A program made the position numbers and the translations under genes. Source: RYN-230 sp963793825 (lineage in GTDB: Bacteria; Actinomycetota; Actinomycetes; Streptosporangiales; Streptosporangiaceae). Taken from it: DNA of 64,000 bases. How positions within the stretch are numbered: position 1 is the stretch's first letter; every line of letters begins with the position of its first letter. The notes under the pieces are model-generated. The model worked only from the letters and a program-made list of their open reading frames with translations. It was not told where the DNA came from and ran no database searches. The stretch is taken from assembly GCA_963793825.1 (NCBI GenBank), contig CAWCBE010000007.1, forward strand, positions 558,001 to 622,000, written 5' to 3'. Shown here in pieces: positions 49,418 through 58,645 of the stretch.

Positions 49418-50062
49418 ATGGGTGAGCTGCAGCCGTCCGGCGACGGCGGGGAACTGGTGCCGCCCGGGGAGTTGCGCGCCTCGTACGAGGACCGGGACCG
49501 GGTCGCCGAGACGCTGCGGATCGCGGCGGGCGACGGCCGGCTCAGCGCCGACGAACTCGACCAGCGGCTGGAGGCGGCGCTGACCGCGCGGACCTACGGC
49601 GAGCTAGCCGCGCTGACCCGGGACCTGCCCGCGGCCCGCGGCGCCCCCGCCGCCCCCCGGGAACTGGCCCGCATCGAGTGCCGCTCCTCGGTCACCCGGC
49701 GCGACGGCCGCTGGGTGGTGCCGCGGCGGATGGAGATCGAGGTGCACAGCGGCCACGTGACCCTCGACTTCCGCGACGCGGTCATCACCCAGCCGTCCCT
49801 GGAGATCGAGGCCGAGGTGCACAGCGGCACGCTGACCCTGGTGACCCGGCCGGGCGTGACCGTGGACACGGATGACGTGGTGGTCAGCAGCGGCGTCGTC
49901 AAGATCAAGGCTTCCGGAGACCCTGCTGCCCCCGACATCCTGCGCATCCAGGTGACCGGCAACGTGGTCAGCGGCCAGATCAAGGCGCGGCCGCCGCGGC
50001 CGCCGCGCCGAGGCTTCTGGTCATGGCTCCTGCGCCGCGGCCGCCGCTACCCGGCGCGCTGA
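49418..50062 (+). CDS. DUF1707 (SHOCT-like) domain protein
   Basis: The protein has 214 aa from ATG 49418 (GTG 49412 would add two residues). Residues about 19-75 match DUF1707: LRASYEDRDRVAETLRIAAG, DGRLSADELDQRLEAALTAR and TYGELAALTRDLP. The rest is strand-rich (MEIEVHSGHVTLDFRDAVI, TLVTRPGVTVDTDDVVV), similar to the cell-wall-active antibiotic response (LiaF-like) domain, and ends in a basic Arg/Pro tail. No membrane helix is visible except a weak FWSWLL near the end. The family is common in actinobacteria and its function is unknown. The promoter suggests a leaderless mRNA. Confidence 0.82.
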   Translation: MGELQPSGDGGELVPPGELRASYEDRDRVAETLRIAAGDGRLSADELDQRLEAALTARTYGELAALTRDLPAARGAPAAPRELARIECRSSVTRRDGRWVVPRRMEIEVHSGHVTLDFRDAVITQPSLEIEAEVHSGTLTLVTRPGVTVDTDDVVVSSGVVKIKASGDPAAPDILRIQVTGNVVSGQIKARPPRPPRRGFWSWLLRRGRRYPAR

Positions 50063-50129
50063 GCGGGGCGTCACCAGCGGACGGAGGCGGCCCGGGATGA
50101 CCACCGGGAACCGGGGCACCGGGCGGGCC

Positions 50130-50155
50130 GCCGCCCCGCTGGCCGCCGGGGCGGC
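50130..50155 (-). terminator. Hairpin at the end of the cellobiose phosphorylase gene
   Basis: GCCGCCCCG (50130-50138) pairs with CGGGGCGGC (50147-50155) around an 8-nt loop. It sits at the stop codon of the minus-strand gene and between two convergent genes, so it may serve as a bidirectional terminator. Confidence 0.5.
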
Positions 50156-52602
50156 TAACCGATGATCGCCTCGATGCTGACGGTGGCGCCCGGCGGGGCG
50201 GGCGGCACCAGCGTCCCGGTGATCGGCTCGCCGTTGACGCAGACCTGGCTGACCCGGCCGGTGTGCCCGGCCGGCTTGCGCACGCTGATCTCATAGATCG
50301 CGCCGCGGAACCGGCGGGTGGCGGCGAAGCCGGTCCAGGCGGCCGGCAGCACCGGGTCGATGCGCAGCCCGTCGAGCTCGGCACGGATGCCGAGGATCCA
50401 CTGGGTGATCGCCACCAGGTTCCAGGCGGCCGCGCCGGTCAGCCAGGAGTTCTTGGCCTCGCCGTGGGTCGGCGCGTCCTTGCCCGCGATCATCTGCGCG
50501 TACACGTACGGCTCGCAGCGGTGGGTGTCGGCGATGTCCTGCCGCGCGGACGGGCTGATCCGCTGGTAGTAGTCGAAGGCGGCGTCGCCGCGCCCGACGA
50601 TCGTCTCCGCGATCATGACCCACGGGTTCGCGTGGCAGAAGACGCCGGCGTTCTCCTTGTAACCCGGCGGGTAGGACGAGATCTCGCCGAGTTCGATGTG
50701 GTAGCGGGTGAAGGCCGGGTTCAGCAGCACGATCCCGTGCCGCGTGGCCAGCCGCTCCCGCACGCTGTCCAGCGCCCGGGCGGCCGTGCCGTGCTCGACG
50801 CCGATGCCGGCCATCACGCAGATGCCCTGCGGCTCAGCGAAGATCTTGCCTTCCTCGTTCCCGCTGGACCCGACCACGTCGCCGAAGTAGTCGTAGGCCC
50901 GGCGGAACCAGTCACCGTCCCAGCCGTGCTCCATCACCGAGCCGGCCATCTTCCCGGCGGCGGCCCGGTACCCGGCCGCATCCCCGGCCCGGCCGCGCCG
51001 CTCGGCGATCCCGGCAAGTTCCCGGGCGGCCAGCACGAACAGCCCGGCGATGAACACCGACTCGGCGGTCCCGCCCTCCCGGTTCACGGTGGTCTGGAAC
51101 GACTCCCCCGGGGTATCGGAGAAGCAGTTCAGGTTCAGGCAGTCGTTCCAGTCCGCCCGGCCGATCAGCGGCAGCCCATGCGGCCCGAGCCGGTCCAGGG
51201 TGTACCGCACCGACCGATCCAGGTGCTCGTCCAGGGAGGCCTCGCTGCCCGCGGCATTGTCATAGGGCACCGCCTCGTCGAGGATGGCCAGGTCCCCGGT
51301 CTCCTTCAGGTAGGCGGCGACCGCGAGGACGAGCCACAGCGGGTCGTCATTGAAGCCGGACCCGATGTCGTCGTTCCCGCGCCTGGTGAGCGGCTGGAAC
51401 TGGTGATAGGCACCGCCGGTGGCCAGTTGCGTGGCCGCCAGGTCCAGGATCCGGGCCCGGGCCCGGCCCGGGGCCATCGGCACGAACCCGAGCAGGTCCT
51501 GGTTGGAATCCCGGAAGCCCATCCCGCGGTCGATGCCGGATTCGAACAGCGACACCGACCGGCTCATGGTGAACGTGACCATGCACTGGTAGGGATTCCA
51601 GATATTGACCATCCGGTTGGTGTCGGCGTCGGGCGTGTCCACCCGCAGCGGGGACAGCAGTGACGCCCACGACTCGCGCAGCGCCGCGAAGCCCTCGGCC
51701 ACGGTGGCCGGCCGCAGCCAGCGGCTGATGACCGGGCGGACCAGGGACTTGTTGAGGACCCCGGACCCGGGCGGGTCGAACTTGTGCTGGTGCGGGTTCT
51801 CCCAGTAGCCAAGGAGGAAGATCACTTCCCGGGTCTCGCCCGGGTCGAGGATGAGCCGGACGTGGTGGCTGCCGTGCGGCGACCACCCGTGGGCCAGCGA
51901 GTTGCCGGACTCGCCCCGCTCGACCACCGCCGGGCGGTCCCAGCCGCGGTTGGCACCGAGGAACACCTCGCGCTGGGTGTCGAATCCGGCCAGCGGCTCG
52001 GAGCAGGCGAAGTAGGCGAAGTGATCACGCCGCTCCCGGTATTCCGTCCGGTGGTAGATGACACCGCCGTCGACTTCCACCTCGCCGGTCGAGAAGTTGC
52101 GCTGGAAGTTGGTCGCGTCATCCTGCGCGTTCCACAGGCAGAACTCCACCGAGGAGAACACGGATAGCCGGGCGGGGGCCGGGCGGGTGTTGGCCACCCG
52201 CAGCCGCCACACCTCCATCCTCTGGCCGGGCGGCACGAAGTAGAGCGCCTCGGCCTGTATTCCGTGAGACGCCGACGTGATCTGCGTATAGGAGAGGCCG
52301 TGCCGGCATTCATAATGGTCCAGGTCCCGCTGGGTGGGCTGCCACGTGGGCGACCAGTACCCCCCCGAGTCGTCGTCGCGGAGGTAGAGATAGCGCCCGC
52401 CGGAGTCGGCCGGGACGTTGTTGTACCGGTACCGGGTCAGCCGCCGCAGCCTGGCGTCGCGGTACCAGCAGTAGCCGCCTGCGGTATTCGAAATGATGCC
52501 AAAGAAATCTTCGGTGCCCAGGTAATTGATCCACGGCAACGGCGTGTCCGGGCGGGTGATGACATACTCGCGGCGGCTGTCGTCGAAGTGTCCGTAGCGC
52601 AC
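50155..52602 (-). CDS. Cellobiose phosphorylase (GH94)
   Basis: Reversibly phosphorolyses cellobiose to glucose-1-phosphate and glucose in the cytoplasm. The protein is 815 aa from GTG 52602 with AGGGGA upstream; Cellulomonas cellobiose phosphorylase has about 822 aa. The frame stays open far upstream but that part is antisense to the next gene. The start RYGHFDDSRREYVITRPDTP matches the family. IDRGMGFRDSNQDLLGF binds substrate, and the general acid is D487 in GRADWNDCLN. WVMIAETIVGRGDAAFDYY and YPPGYKENAGVFCHANPW lie in the C-terminal barrel. It is divergent from the molybdenum hydroxylase gene. No cellobiose transporter is visible nearby. Confidence 0.9.
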   Translation of the reverse strand: MRYGHFDDSRREYVITRPDTPLPWINYLGTEDFFGIISNTAGGYCWYRDARLRRLTRYRYNNVPADSGGRYLYLRDDDSGGYWSPTWQPTQRDLDHYECRHGLSYTQITSASHGIQAEALYFVPPGQRMEVWRLRVANTRPAPARLSVFSSVEFCLWNAQDDATNFQRNFSTGEVEVDGGVIYHRTEYRERRDHFAYFACSEPLAGFDTQREVFLGANRGWDRPAVVERGESGNSLAHGWSPHGSHHVRLILDPGETREVIFLLGYWENPHQHKFDPPGSGVLNKSLVRPVISRWLRPATVAEGFAALRESWASLLSPLRVDTPDADTNRMVNIWNPYQCMVTFTMSRSVSLFESGIDRGMGFRDSNQDLLGFVPMAPGRARARILDLAATQLATGGAYHQFQPLTRRGNDDIGSGFNDDPLWLVLAVAAYLKETGDLAILDEAVPYDNAAGSEASLDEHLDRSVRYTLDRLGPHGLPLIGRADWNDCLNLNCFSDTPGESFQTTVNREGGTAESVFIAGLFVLAARELAGIAERRGRAGDAAGYRAAAGKMAGSVMEHGWDGDWFRRAYDYFGDVVGSSGNEEGKIFAEPQGICVMAGIGVEHGTAARALDSVRERLATRHGIVLLNPAFTRYHIELGEISSYPPGYKENAGVFCHANPWVMIAETIVGRGDAAFDYYQRISPSARQDIADTHRCEPYVYAQMIAGKDAPTHGEAKNSWLTGAAAWNLVAITQWILGIRAELDGLRIDPVLPAAWTGFAATRRFRGAIYEISVRKPAGHTGRVSQVCVNGEPITGTLVPPAPPGATVSIEAIIG

Positions 52603-52791
52603 TGGAATTCCCCTTTGTCCTGCCCCGCGGGCCAGCCGGTGAGGCCGATCCCAATGTCGCAGCGCGCGGCACGGGGCGCAACGGCTGCGATCATCGGCCT
52701 GCGGGGCCGCGGCGGCGCGGGCCGGGCGCCCGCCGCCCGGGATGTAACTTACGAAGGCACCAGCCCGCCAGCGGAAGGGAGCGACCAGGGC

Positions 52792-55065
52792 GTGAGCATC
52801 CTCGGTACCCGGGTCCTGCGCACCGAGGACCCCGGCTTCCTGACTGCGGGCGCCGTCTACACCGACGACCTCCGTGACGGGCGGCTGGCCGGCGCCGGCC
52901 ACGTGTTCTTCGTCCGGTCCCCGCTGGCGCACGCCCGGATCCGCGCGGTGGAGGTGACCGCGGCGCTGGCCGCCCCGGGCGTGCTGGCCGCGTTCACCGG
53001 CGCCGACCTGGCGGCTCTCCCGCCGGTGCCACCGCCCATGCCCGGCCCGGTCAGCGACGACATGACCCAGCCACTGCTGGCCCGCGACGTGGTCCGGTTC
53101 GTCGGCGAGCCGGTGGCCGTCGTGGTCACCGAGCAGCGTTACCAGGGCGACGACGCCGCGGAGCTGGTGGATGTGGACTACGAGCCGCTGCCTCCGGTGG
53201 TCGACCCCGCGGCGGCCGCCGACGGCACGGCCGCCCTGCTGTTCCCCGAACTGGGCACCAACGTGGCCGCCACGTTCGGCGCGGCCGCGCTCGACGCCAG
53301 CCTGTTCGACGGCTGCGACGTCGTCGTCAGCCGCACGATCGAGAACCAGCGGATGGCGCCGGCGCCGATGGAGACCCGGGCCGCCGCTGCGGCCTGGGAC
53401 AGCGGCGGGCGGCTCACCGCCTGGATCCCGAACCAGGGCGCCCAGGCCACCCAGGCCGCGCTGGCCCGGATGCTGGGCCTCGACCGGGCCGCCGTCCGGG
53501 TCATCACCCCGGACGTGGGCGGGGCGTTCGGCGCCAAGTTCGGGGCCGACCCGGAGCACGCGGTGGTGTGCTGGGTGGCCCGCCAGCTGGGCCGCCCGGC
53601 TCGCTGGGCGGAGACGCGGCACGAGAACCTGGTGGCCATGACGCACGGCCGGGCGCAGCGCCAGACCGTCACCATCGGCGGCCGCCGGGACGGCCGGGTG
53701 ACCGCGTACCGGCTGGAGATCCTGCAGGACTCCGGGGCGTACCCGCGGTTCGGCGCGTTCCTGCCCTCGCTGACCATCCTGATGACCCCGGGCCCGTACG
53801 CCATCGACCGGGCCGAGGCCGTCGCGACCAGCGTGCTGACCAGCACCACCCCGGTCGGCGCGTACCGGGGCGCGGGGCGGCCCGAGGCGACCGCCGCGGC
53901 CGAGCGGGCCATCGACCTGTTCGCCGCCGAGATCGGCATGGACCCGGCCGAGGTCCGCCGGAAGAACCTCCTGCCGGCGTTCAGTGAGCCGTACCTGACC
54001 GCGTTCGGCGCGAAATACGACAGCGGGGATTATGCCGCCGCCCTGGAGCAAGCCCTGGCCAGCGCACGGTACCAGGACCTGCGGGAGGAGCAGGCACGGC
54101 GCCGCGCTGCGGGCGGGCCGGTGCAGCTCGGCATCGGGCTGTGCTGCTACGTGGAGATCACCGCGGCCGGCGGTGCCCAGGAGAACGCCACCGTCGAGGT
54201 GCACCCGGATGGCACCGCGACGATCCTCACCGGCACCTCGCCGCACGGGCAGGGCCACGCCACGGTGTGGGCCATGCTGGCCAGCGAGGAACTCGGCATC
54301 GACGTCGGCCGGATCACCGTCCGGTGGGGGGACACCGACCTGATCCCGGAGGGCGGCGGCACCGGCGGCTCGCGGAGCCTGCAGCTGGGCGGCGCGGCCG
54401 TCCGGCAGGCGGCGCGCGAGCTGATCGACGTGGGCCGGCCGCGGGCCGCCGCGGCCCTGGAGGCGAACCCGGCCGACCTGGTGTTCGACCCAGCCCGCAG
54501 CGTATTCGCGGTGGCCGGCGACCCGTCCGCCGCGGTGCCGCTGGCCAGCCTGGCCGCGGCCGAGCGGCTCGTCGTGCGCAGCACCTTCAGCGCGCCCGGG
54601 GCGACCTTCCCGTTCGGCGCGCACGTCGCGGTGGTGGAGGTGGACACCGAGACCGGCAAGGTGACCCTGCACCGGATGATCACCGTGGACGACGCGGGCA
54701 CGGTCATCAACCCGCTGCTGGCCGAGGGGCAGCGGCACGGCGGGATCGCCCAGGGCGCGGCGCAGGCGCTGTTCGAGGAGATGCGTTATGACGCCGACGG
54801 CAACCCGCTGACGTTGACGTTCGCCGACTACTCCGTCCCGTCCGCGGCCGAGCTGCCCAGTTTCGAGCTGGCCGGCATGGCCACGCCCACGAGCTATAAC
54901 CCGCTGGGCGCCAAGGGCATCGGGGAGGCGGGCACGATCGGCGCGACCCCCGCGGTGCAGAACGCCGTGGTGGACGCGCTGGCCCATCTCGGGGTGCGGC
55001 ACGTTGACATGCCAGCTACCCCGCAACGAGTCTGGCAGGTGCTGCAGGAGAGCGCGGCCTCCTAG
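52792..55065 (+). CDS. Xanthine dehydrogenase-family molybdenum hydroxylase, large subunit
   Basis: Molybdenum-cofactor subunit of the xanthine dehydrogenase/CO dehydrogenase family, 757 aa from GTG 52792. The a/b hammerhead domain (about 15-120, TEDPGFLTAGAVYTDDL, VGEPVAVVVTEQRY) is followed by the MoCo-binding domain with GGAFGAKFG, VGAYRGAGRPEA, SPHGQGHATVW, EGGGTGGSRS and the catalytic Glu region KGIGEAGTIGATPAVQNAV. The CoxL loop typical of true CO dehydrogenase is absent, so it is an aldehyde/purine/other hydroxylase. The FAD and [2Fe-2S] subunits usually encoded next to it are missing from the window; it may use partners encoded elsewhere. Confidence 0.88.
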   Translation: MSILGTRVLRTEDPGFLTAGAVYTDDLRDGRLAGAGHVFFVRSPLAHARIRAVEVTAALAAPGVLAAFTGADLAALPPVPPPMPGPVSDDMTQPLLARDVVRFVGEPVAVVVTEQRYQGDDAAELVDVDYEPLPPVVDPAAAADGTAALLFPELGTNVAATFGAAALDASLFDGCDVVVSRTIENQRMAPAPMETRAAAAAWDSGGRLTAWIPNQGAQATQAALARMLGLDRAAVRVITPDVGGAFGAKFGADPEHAVVCWVARQLGRPARWAETRHENLVAMTHGRAQRQTVTIGGRRDGRVTAYRLEILQDSGAYPRFGAFLPSLTILMTPGPYAIDRAEAVATSVLTSTTPVGAYRGAGRPEATAAAERAIDLFAAEIGMDPAEVRRKNLLPAFSEPYLTAFGAKYDSGDYAAALEQALASARYQDLREEQARRRAAGGPVQLGIGLCCYVEITAAGGAQENATVEVHPDGTATILTGTSPHGQGHATVWAMLASEELGIDVGRITVRWGDTDLIPEGGGTGGSRSLQLGGAAVRQAARELIDVGRPRAAAALEANPADLVFDPARSVFAVAGDPSAAVPLASLAAAERLVVRSTFSAPGATFPFGAHVAVVEVDTETGKVTLHRMITVDDAGTVINPLLAEGQRHGGIAQGAAQALFEEMRYDADGNPLTLTFADYSVPSAAELPSFELAGMATPTSYNPLGAKGIGEAGTIGATPAVQNAVVDALAHLGVRHVDMPATPQRVWQVLQESAAS

Positions 55066-55079
55066 CCGCGGGCGCGCTG

Positions 55080-55142
55080 TTCAGCCGGAGAAAGGGCCTT
55101 CAGCCGGAGAAGGGGCCTTCAGCCGGAGAAGGGGCCTTCAGC
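55080..55142. repeat. 19-bp tandem repeat between convergent genes
   Basis: TTCAGCCGGAGAAGGGGCC occurs three times (55080-55098 with one mismatch, 55099-55117, 55118-55136), then a partial TTCAGC. It fills the 72 bp between the molybdenum hydroxylase stop (55065) and the stop of the convergent DUF4118 gene (55138). GAAGGGGCCTTC spans each junction as an imperfect palindrome, so it could act as a terminator for both strands. Confidence 0.9.
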
Positions 55143-55890
55143 GCTCGGACGAGGCCGGATGGCTGCCACCGAGGGCCGAGCCGACCTGGTCGGCCAGCGC
55201 GATGGCCACCAGCCGCTGCTCCAGCGTGGGCCGGCTGCCCGGGCCGGGAGTCATCAGGAAACGCCCCTGGAACAGGCCGCCGCTGTCCACCAGCAGCTCG
55301 ATGTCGCCGGCGGGCAGCCCCTCGGCCGCCACGTCCCAGCGCCGCCGGCCCGCCATCACGTCGCCGTTGTGCAGCAGCCGGGCGGGCTTCCCGAGCCCGG
55401 CCACGCCGTACTGCCAGCGGCAGGATGTCAGCCCCAGCACCTGGGTGAGCTGGCCGGGGACCTGCTCGATGAGGGCGGTCGGCTCTCCCGCGGCGACCGC
55501 CTCGGCGGCCGCGCTGATCCCGTCCAGGTACCCGGCCCGGCGGCTGGCCGCAGCCTGCTGGCGCCACCCCCACACCGCGAGCTCGGTCACGGCCACCCCG
55601 ATGACCAGCAGCAGCACGGTGGTCTCGATGTCAGTCCGCCGGTTGATGGCGAACTGCTCGTACGGGCGGGTCAGGAAGAAATCGAACCACACCGCGGCGG
55701 ACAGCGCGGCCAGGTAGCCGGCCACCCGGTTCCCGCTGGCCGCCACCGCCACCACGACCAGCAGCATGGCCAGTGCCGCATCCGTGTTGGGGAAGCTGCC
55801 CCGGAACGGGACCAGGATGGCGGCCAGGGCCAGCGGCCCCGCCAGTCCCGCCAGCACTGCGAGCCGATCCCAGCTCAGCTGCCGTCCCAT
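55138..55890 (-). CDS. DUF4118 (KdpD-like) membrane sensor-like protein
   Basis: The protein has 250 aa. The first 110 residues hold four closely spaced membrane helices (about 10-28, 38-54, 57-75, 88-106) with AALSAAVWFDFFLTRPYEQF between them, the signature of the DUF4118 domain in KdpD-type sensor kinases. The rest (about 115-240) is a soluble GAF-like region. There is no histidine kinase domain and no DNA-binding domain. It may therefore be a stand-alone sensor or a degraded kinase. It is convergent with the hydroxylase gene, separated by the tandem repeat. Confidence 0.82.
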   Translation of the reverse strand: MGRQLSWDRLAVLAGLAGPLALAAILVPFRGSFPNTDAALAMLLVVVAVAASGNRVAGYLAALSAAVWFDFFLTRPYEQFAINRRTDIETTVLLLVIGVAVTELAVWGWRQQAAASRRAGYLDGISAAAEAVAAGEPTALIEQVPGQLTQVLGLTSCRWQYGVAGLGKPARLLHNGDVMAGRRRWDVAAEGLPAGDIELLVDSGGLFQGRFLMTPGPGSRPTLEQRLVAIALADQVGSALGGSHPASSER

Positions 55891-56071
55891 GCTCTCGTGG
55901 TAACACGCCCGGCGGCCCGTGGCCAGCCGGCCAAGGACCCCCTAACAGGATCCATGCGGCCTGCCCCGCGGCGGCCAGCCCAGTGCGGTCCCTGGCGGCC
56001 GGGCAGGTGGCCGGGACGGGCGCCCGGCCGCGAGTATGGTCGGACCGGACCCGCGCTCACCGGGAGGGCCG

Positions 56072-56929
56072 ATGGCACCGCCGCCGATCCGCGCGATCGA
56101 CTTTCATGTGCACCTGCCGACGCCGGACTGGCTGGACGGCAGCATGGCCGGGTACGTGGAGGCGGCCGAAGCGTACTTCCGCTCCCCGGTACAGCGTGAG
56201 TCACTGGCCGGCCTGGCGGACCGCTACCGGCGGCTGGGGGTGCGGGCGGTCCTGCTGGCCTGGGACGCCGAGACCGCGACCGGCCGCCCTCGGGTGCCCA
56301 ACGAAACCGTCGCGGCGGCCTGCCGTCAGTACCCGGATGCCTTCACCGGGCTGGGGTCGGTTAACCCGCATAAGGGGGAGGCCGCCATCGCCGAGGTGGC
56401 CAACATTGCCGCGCTCGGGCTGCGCGGGGTCAAGTTCCATCCCTCGCTGCAGGCGTTCGCCCCGGACGACCCGGTGTACTGGCCGGTCTTCGCCGCCTGC
56501 GCCGAGCATGGCCTGCTGGCCCTGTTCCACACCGGGACCAGCGGGATCGGCGCCCGCCAGCCCGGCGGCCAGGGCATCCGGATCGACTACGCGCACCCGC
56601 TCAAGCTGGACCCGGTGGCCGCCGCGCACCCGGGGCTGACCGTGGTCGCCGCGCACTTCGGCTGGCCGTGGCATCAGGACCTGATGGCCATCGCGCTGCA
56701 CAAGACCAATGTGTACGCCGACATCTCCGGCTGGTCCCCGCGGCGGGTGCCGCCCGAGGTGATCCGGGAGATGTCCGGGCGGCTGCGCGGGCAGTTCCTG
56801 TGGGGCAGTGACTTCCCGTTCCTCACCCCGGAGCGCTGCCTGGACGAACTGGCCGGGCTGGGACTGCCCGAGGACGTGCTGGACACCGTGCTGCGCGGGA
56901 ACGCCGCGCGCATCCTCGGCCTGGCCTAA
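56072..56929 (+). CDS. Amidohydrolase 2 family (ACMSD-like) metal hydrolase
   Basis: TIM-barrel metal-dependent hydrolase or decarboxylase, 285 aa from ATG 56072, with GGGAGG 4 nt upstream. The metal ligands are seen in AIDFHVHLP (HxH), GVKFHPSLQAF (His), VVAAHFGWPWHQD (His) and LWGSDFPF (Asp). The set is that of the amidohydrolase 2 group, which includes ACMSD and gamma-resorcylate decarboxylase. The exact reaction cannot be told. It stands alone, followed 263 bp later by a truncated luciferase-like gene. Confidence 0.82.
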   Translation: MAPPPIRAIDFHVHLPTPDWLDGSMAGYVEAAEAYFRSPVQRESLAGLADRYRRLGVRAVLLAWDAETATGRPRVPNETVAAACRQYPDAFTGLGSVNPHKGEAAIAEVANIAALGLRGVKFHPSLQAFAPDDPVYWPVFAACAEHGLLALFHTGTSGIGARQPGGQGIRIDYAHPLKLDPVAAAHPGLTVVAAHFGWPWHQDLMAIALHKTNVYADISGWSPRRVPPEVIREMSGRLRGQFLWGSDFPFLTPERCLDELAGLGLPEDVLDTVLRGNAARILGLA

Positions 56930-57192
56930 CTCACCCGCTGCGACCTCGCTGCCTGGAGTTTTCGACAATTCCTATAGGTAAAACATAGAATGCCGGGGAG
57001 GCTGGCTGACGTCCACCACCGGGAGCGGGTCCGCGCATGTCCGTAACGTCTCCGGCGGCCGCCCGCCGGGCGGCAGCCGGGAACCTGCGCTGGCCGGGCC
57101 GCCGCAGGCGGCGGGCGGCCGGGCCCCGGACGGTCTGCTGATCCCGCCCCGGTTCTCCCCCGAGCGGCTGCTCGGGGTCCCCGCGGTTCGCC

Positions 57193-57852
57193 ATGCAGAA
57201 GACACTGCTCCAGCTGCCCGGCGTGCAGCCGCGGGGCTACACCGAGCAGGTGGGCGACATCCTGGCGCTGCTGCGCGGTGACTACCGCTCCCCCGAGGGG
57301 GTGGAGGCGCACGTCATCCCCGGCGAGAACGCCGGGGTCCAGGTGTGGATCCTGGGCAGCAGCGGCGGCGAGAGCGCCCAGGTGGCGGGGGCCAACGGGC
57401 TGCAGTTCGCGGCCAACTACCACGTCAGCCCGGCGACGGTGCTGGAGGCCGCCGAGGGCTACCGGGCCGCCTTCCGGCCCTCCGCCGAGCTTGGCCAGCC
57501 CTGCCTCAGCGTGTCCGCGGACGTGGTGGTGGCCGGGGATGAGGACGGCGCGCGGCGGCTGGCCAGCGGGTACGGCCTGTGGGTGCGCAGCATCCGGTCC
57601 GGCGCCGGTGCCATCCCCTTTCCCGCGCCGGACGAGGCCGCGGCGCACCGCTGGACCGCGCAGGGCCGGGCCCTGGTCGCCGACCGGGTGGACACCCAGT
57701 TCGTTGGCACCGCAGCCCAGGTCGCTGACCAGCTGGAGCAGCTGCGCGACGCGACCGGGGCCGACGAGCTGATCATCACGACCATCACCCATGACCACGC
57801 CGACCGGGTCCGCTCCTACGAGCTGCTGGCCCGGGAATGGGCGCGCCGCTGA
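57193..57852 (+). pseudogene. N-terminally truncated LLM-class flavin-dependent oxidoreductase
   Basis: The 219 aa match only the C-terminal two thirds of luciferase-like flavin monooxygenases (usually about 330 aa): LLQLPGVQPRGYTEQVGDIL, then VQVWILGSSGGESAQVAG, FAANYHVSPATVLEAAEGYR, FRPSAELGQPCLSVSADVVV and the end THDHADRVRSYELLAREW. The FMN-binding N-terminal strands, about 110 residues, are absent, and I find no remnant of them in the 263 bp upstream. An ATG at 57193 exists but has no clear ribosome site. Probably inactive. A short AT-rich patch (56965-56990) marks the upstream junction. Confidence 0.7.
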
Positions 57853-57856
57853 GCCA

Positions 57857-58645
57857 TCAGGGCTCCTCGGGGCGGTCCGGAAGCTTCACGCCGGTGAGGC
57901 CGGCGCAGTACGCGAGCAGGTCGTCCTGCACCGGATGGCGGGCCGCGGCCGGATGGAACGGCCGCGGCCGCTGGTGGTAGAAGTACTGGCCGCTGACCGT
58001 GGCCGCCGGATCGGTGCTGACGGCCAGCCAGGCCTGGGTGACCGGGGCCAGGCTCAGGTCGTCCGGGGCCGCGGGGCCGCCCATCCGCGTGGGGACCCAG
58101 CCCGGCTCCACCGCGTTGCTGAGCACCGCCGGCCAGCGCCGGGCCACCGCGAAAGCCAGCACCGTGTCGAGCAGCTTGGAGTCGGCGTAGGCCTGCGAGC
58201 CGTTCCACGGCCGGGCCACCCACTGCAGGTCGGCCAGGTCCGTATCGCCGCCCCGGTGCATCCCGGAACTGAGGTAGACCAGCCGGGCCGGCGGCCTGAT
58301 CAGCGCGGTGAGCAGGTAGGGCGCCAGCACGTTGACCGCGAAGACCAGGCTCAGGCCGTCGGTGGTCGGCACACGGCGCGGCTCCCGGTAGCCGACGCCG
58401 GCATTGTGGATGACCGCATCGAACCGGCCCAGGTCGTTCACCTGGCGGGCGACCTGCCGCATGCCCGCGATTTCGGACAGGTCACCGGTGACCACGTGTT
58501 CCGCGCCGGGCAGCGCCGCCCGGGCGTCCGCCGCCCGGGCGCTGTGCCGGGCGTGCAGCGCGACCTGGTGTCCGTCGGCGGCCAGCACCTGCCCGGCCAG
58601 CAGGCCAAGGCCGTCCGGCGATCCGGTGATGAGCACCCGAGCCAT
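57857..58645 (-). CDS. Short-chain dehydrogenase/reductase
   Basis: NAD(P)-dependent oxidoreductase of the SDR family, 262 aa from ATG 58645, with GGAAAGG upstream. The nucleotide loop is TGSPDGLG (7-14), then DAVIHNAGVGY (NAG), VYLSSGMHRGG (catalytic Ser) and YADSKLLDTVLA (Tyr-x3-Lys). The substrate is unknown; the protein resembles retinol-dehydrogenase-like SDRs. It converges with the truncated luciferase-like gene, the two ends being only 4 bp apart. Confidence 0.9.
   Translation of the reverse strand: MARVLITGSPDGLGLLAGQVLAADGHQVALHARHSARAADARAALPGAEHVVTGDLSEIAGMRQVARQVNDLGRFDAVIHNAGVGYREPRRVPTTDGLSLVFAVNVLAPYLLTALIRPPARLVYLSSGMHRGGDTDLADLQWVARPWNGSQAYADSKLLDTVLAFAVARRWPAVLSNAVEPGWVPTRMGGPAAPDDLSLAPVTQAWLAVSTDPAATVSGQYFYHQRPRPFHPAAARHPVQDDLLAYCAGLTGVKLPDRPEEP

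Noticed and set aside
50155..55026. 1623-codon open frame on the minus strand
   Set aside because: Only the first 815 codons counted back from the stop (to GTG 52602) match cellobiose phosphorylase. The rest is antisense to the molybdenum hydroxylase gene, a high-GC artefact.
55080..55142. Possible CRISPR-like array or attachment site
   Set aside because: Units are directly contiguous with no spacers, and no integrase is present.
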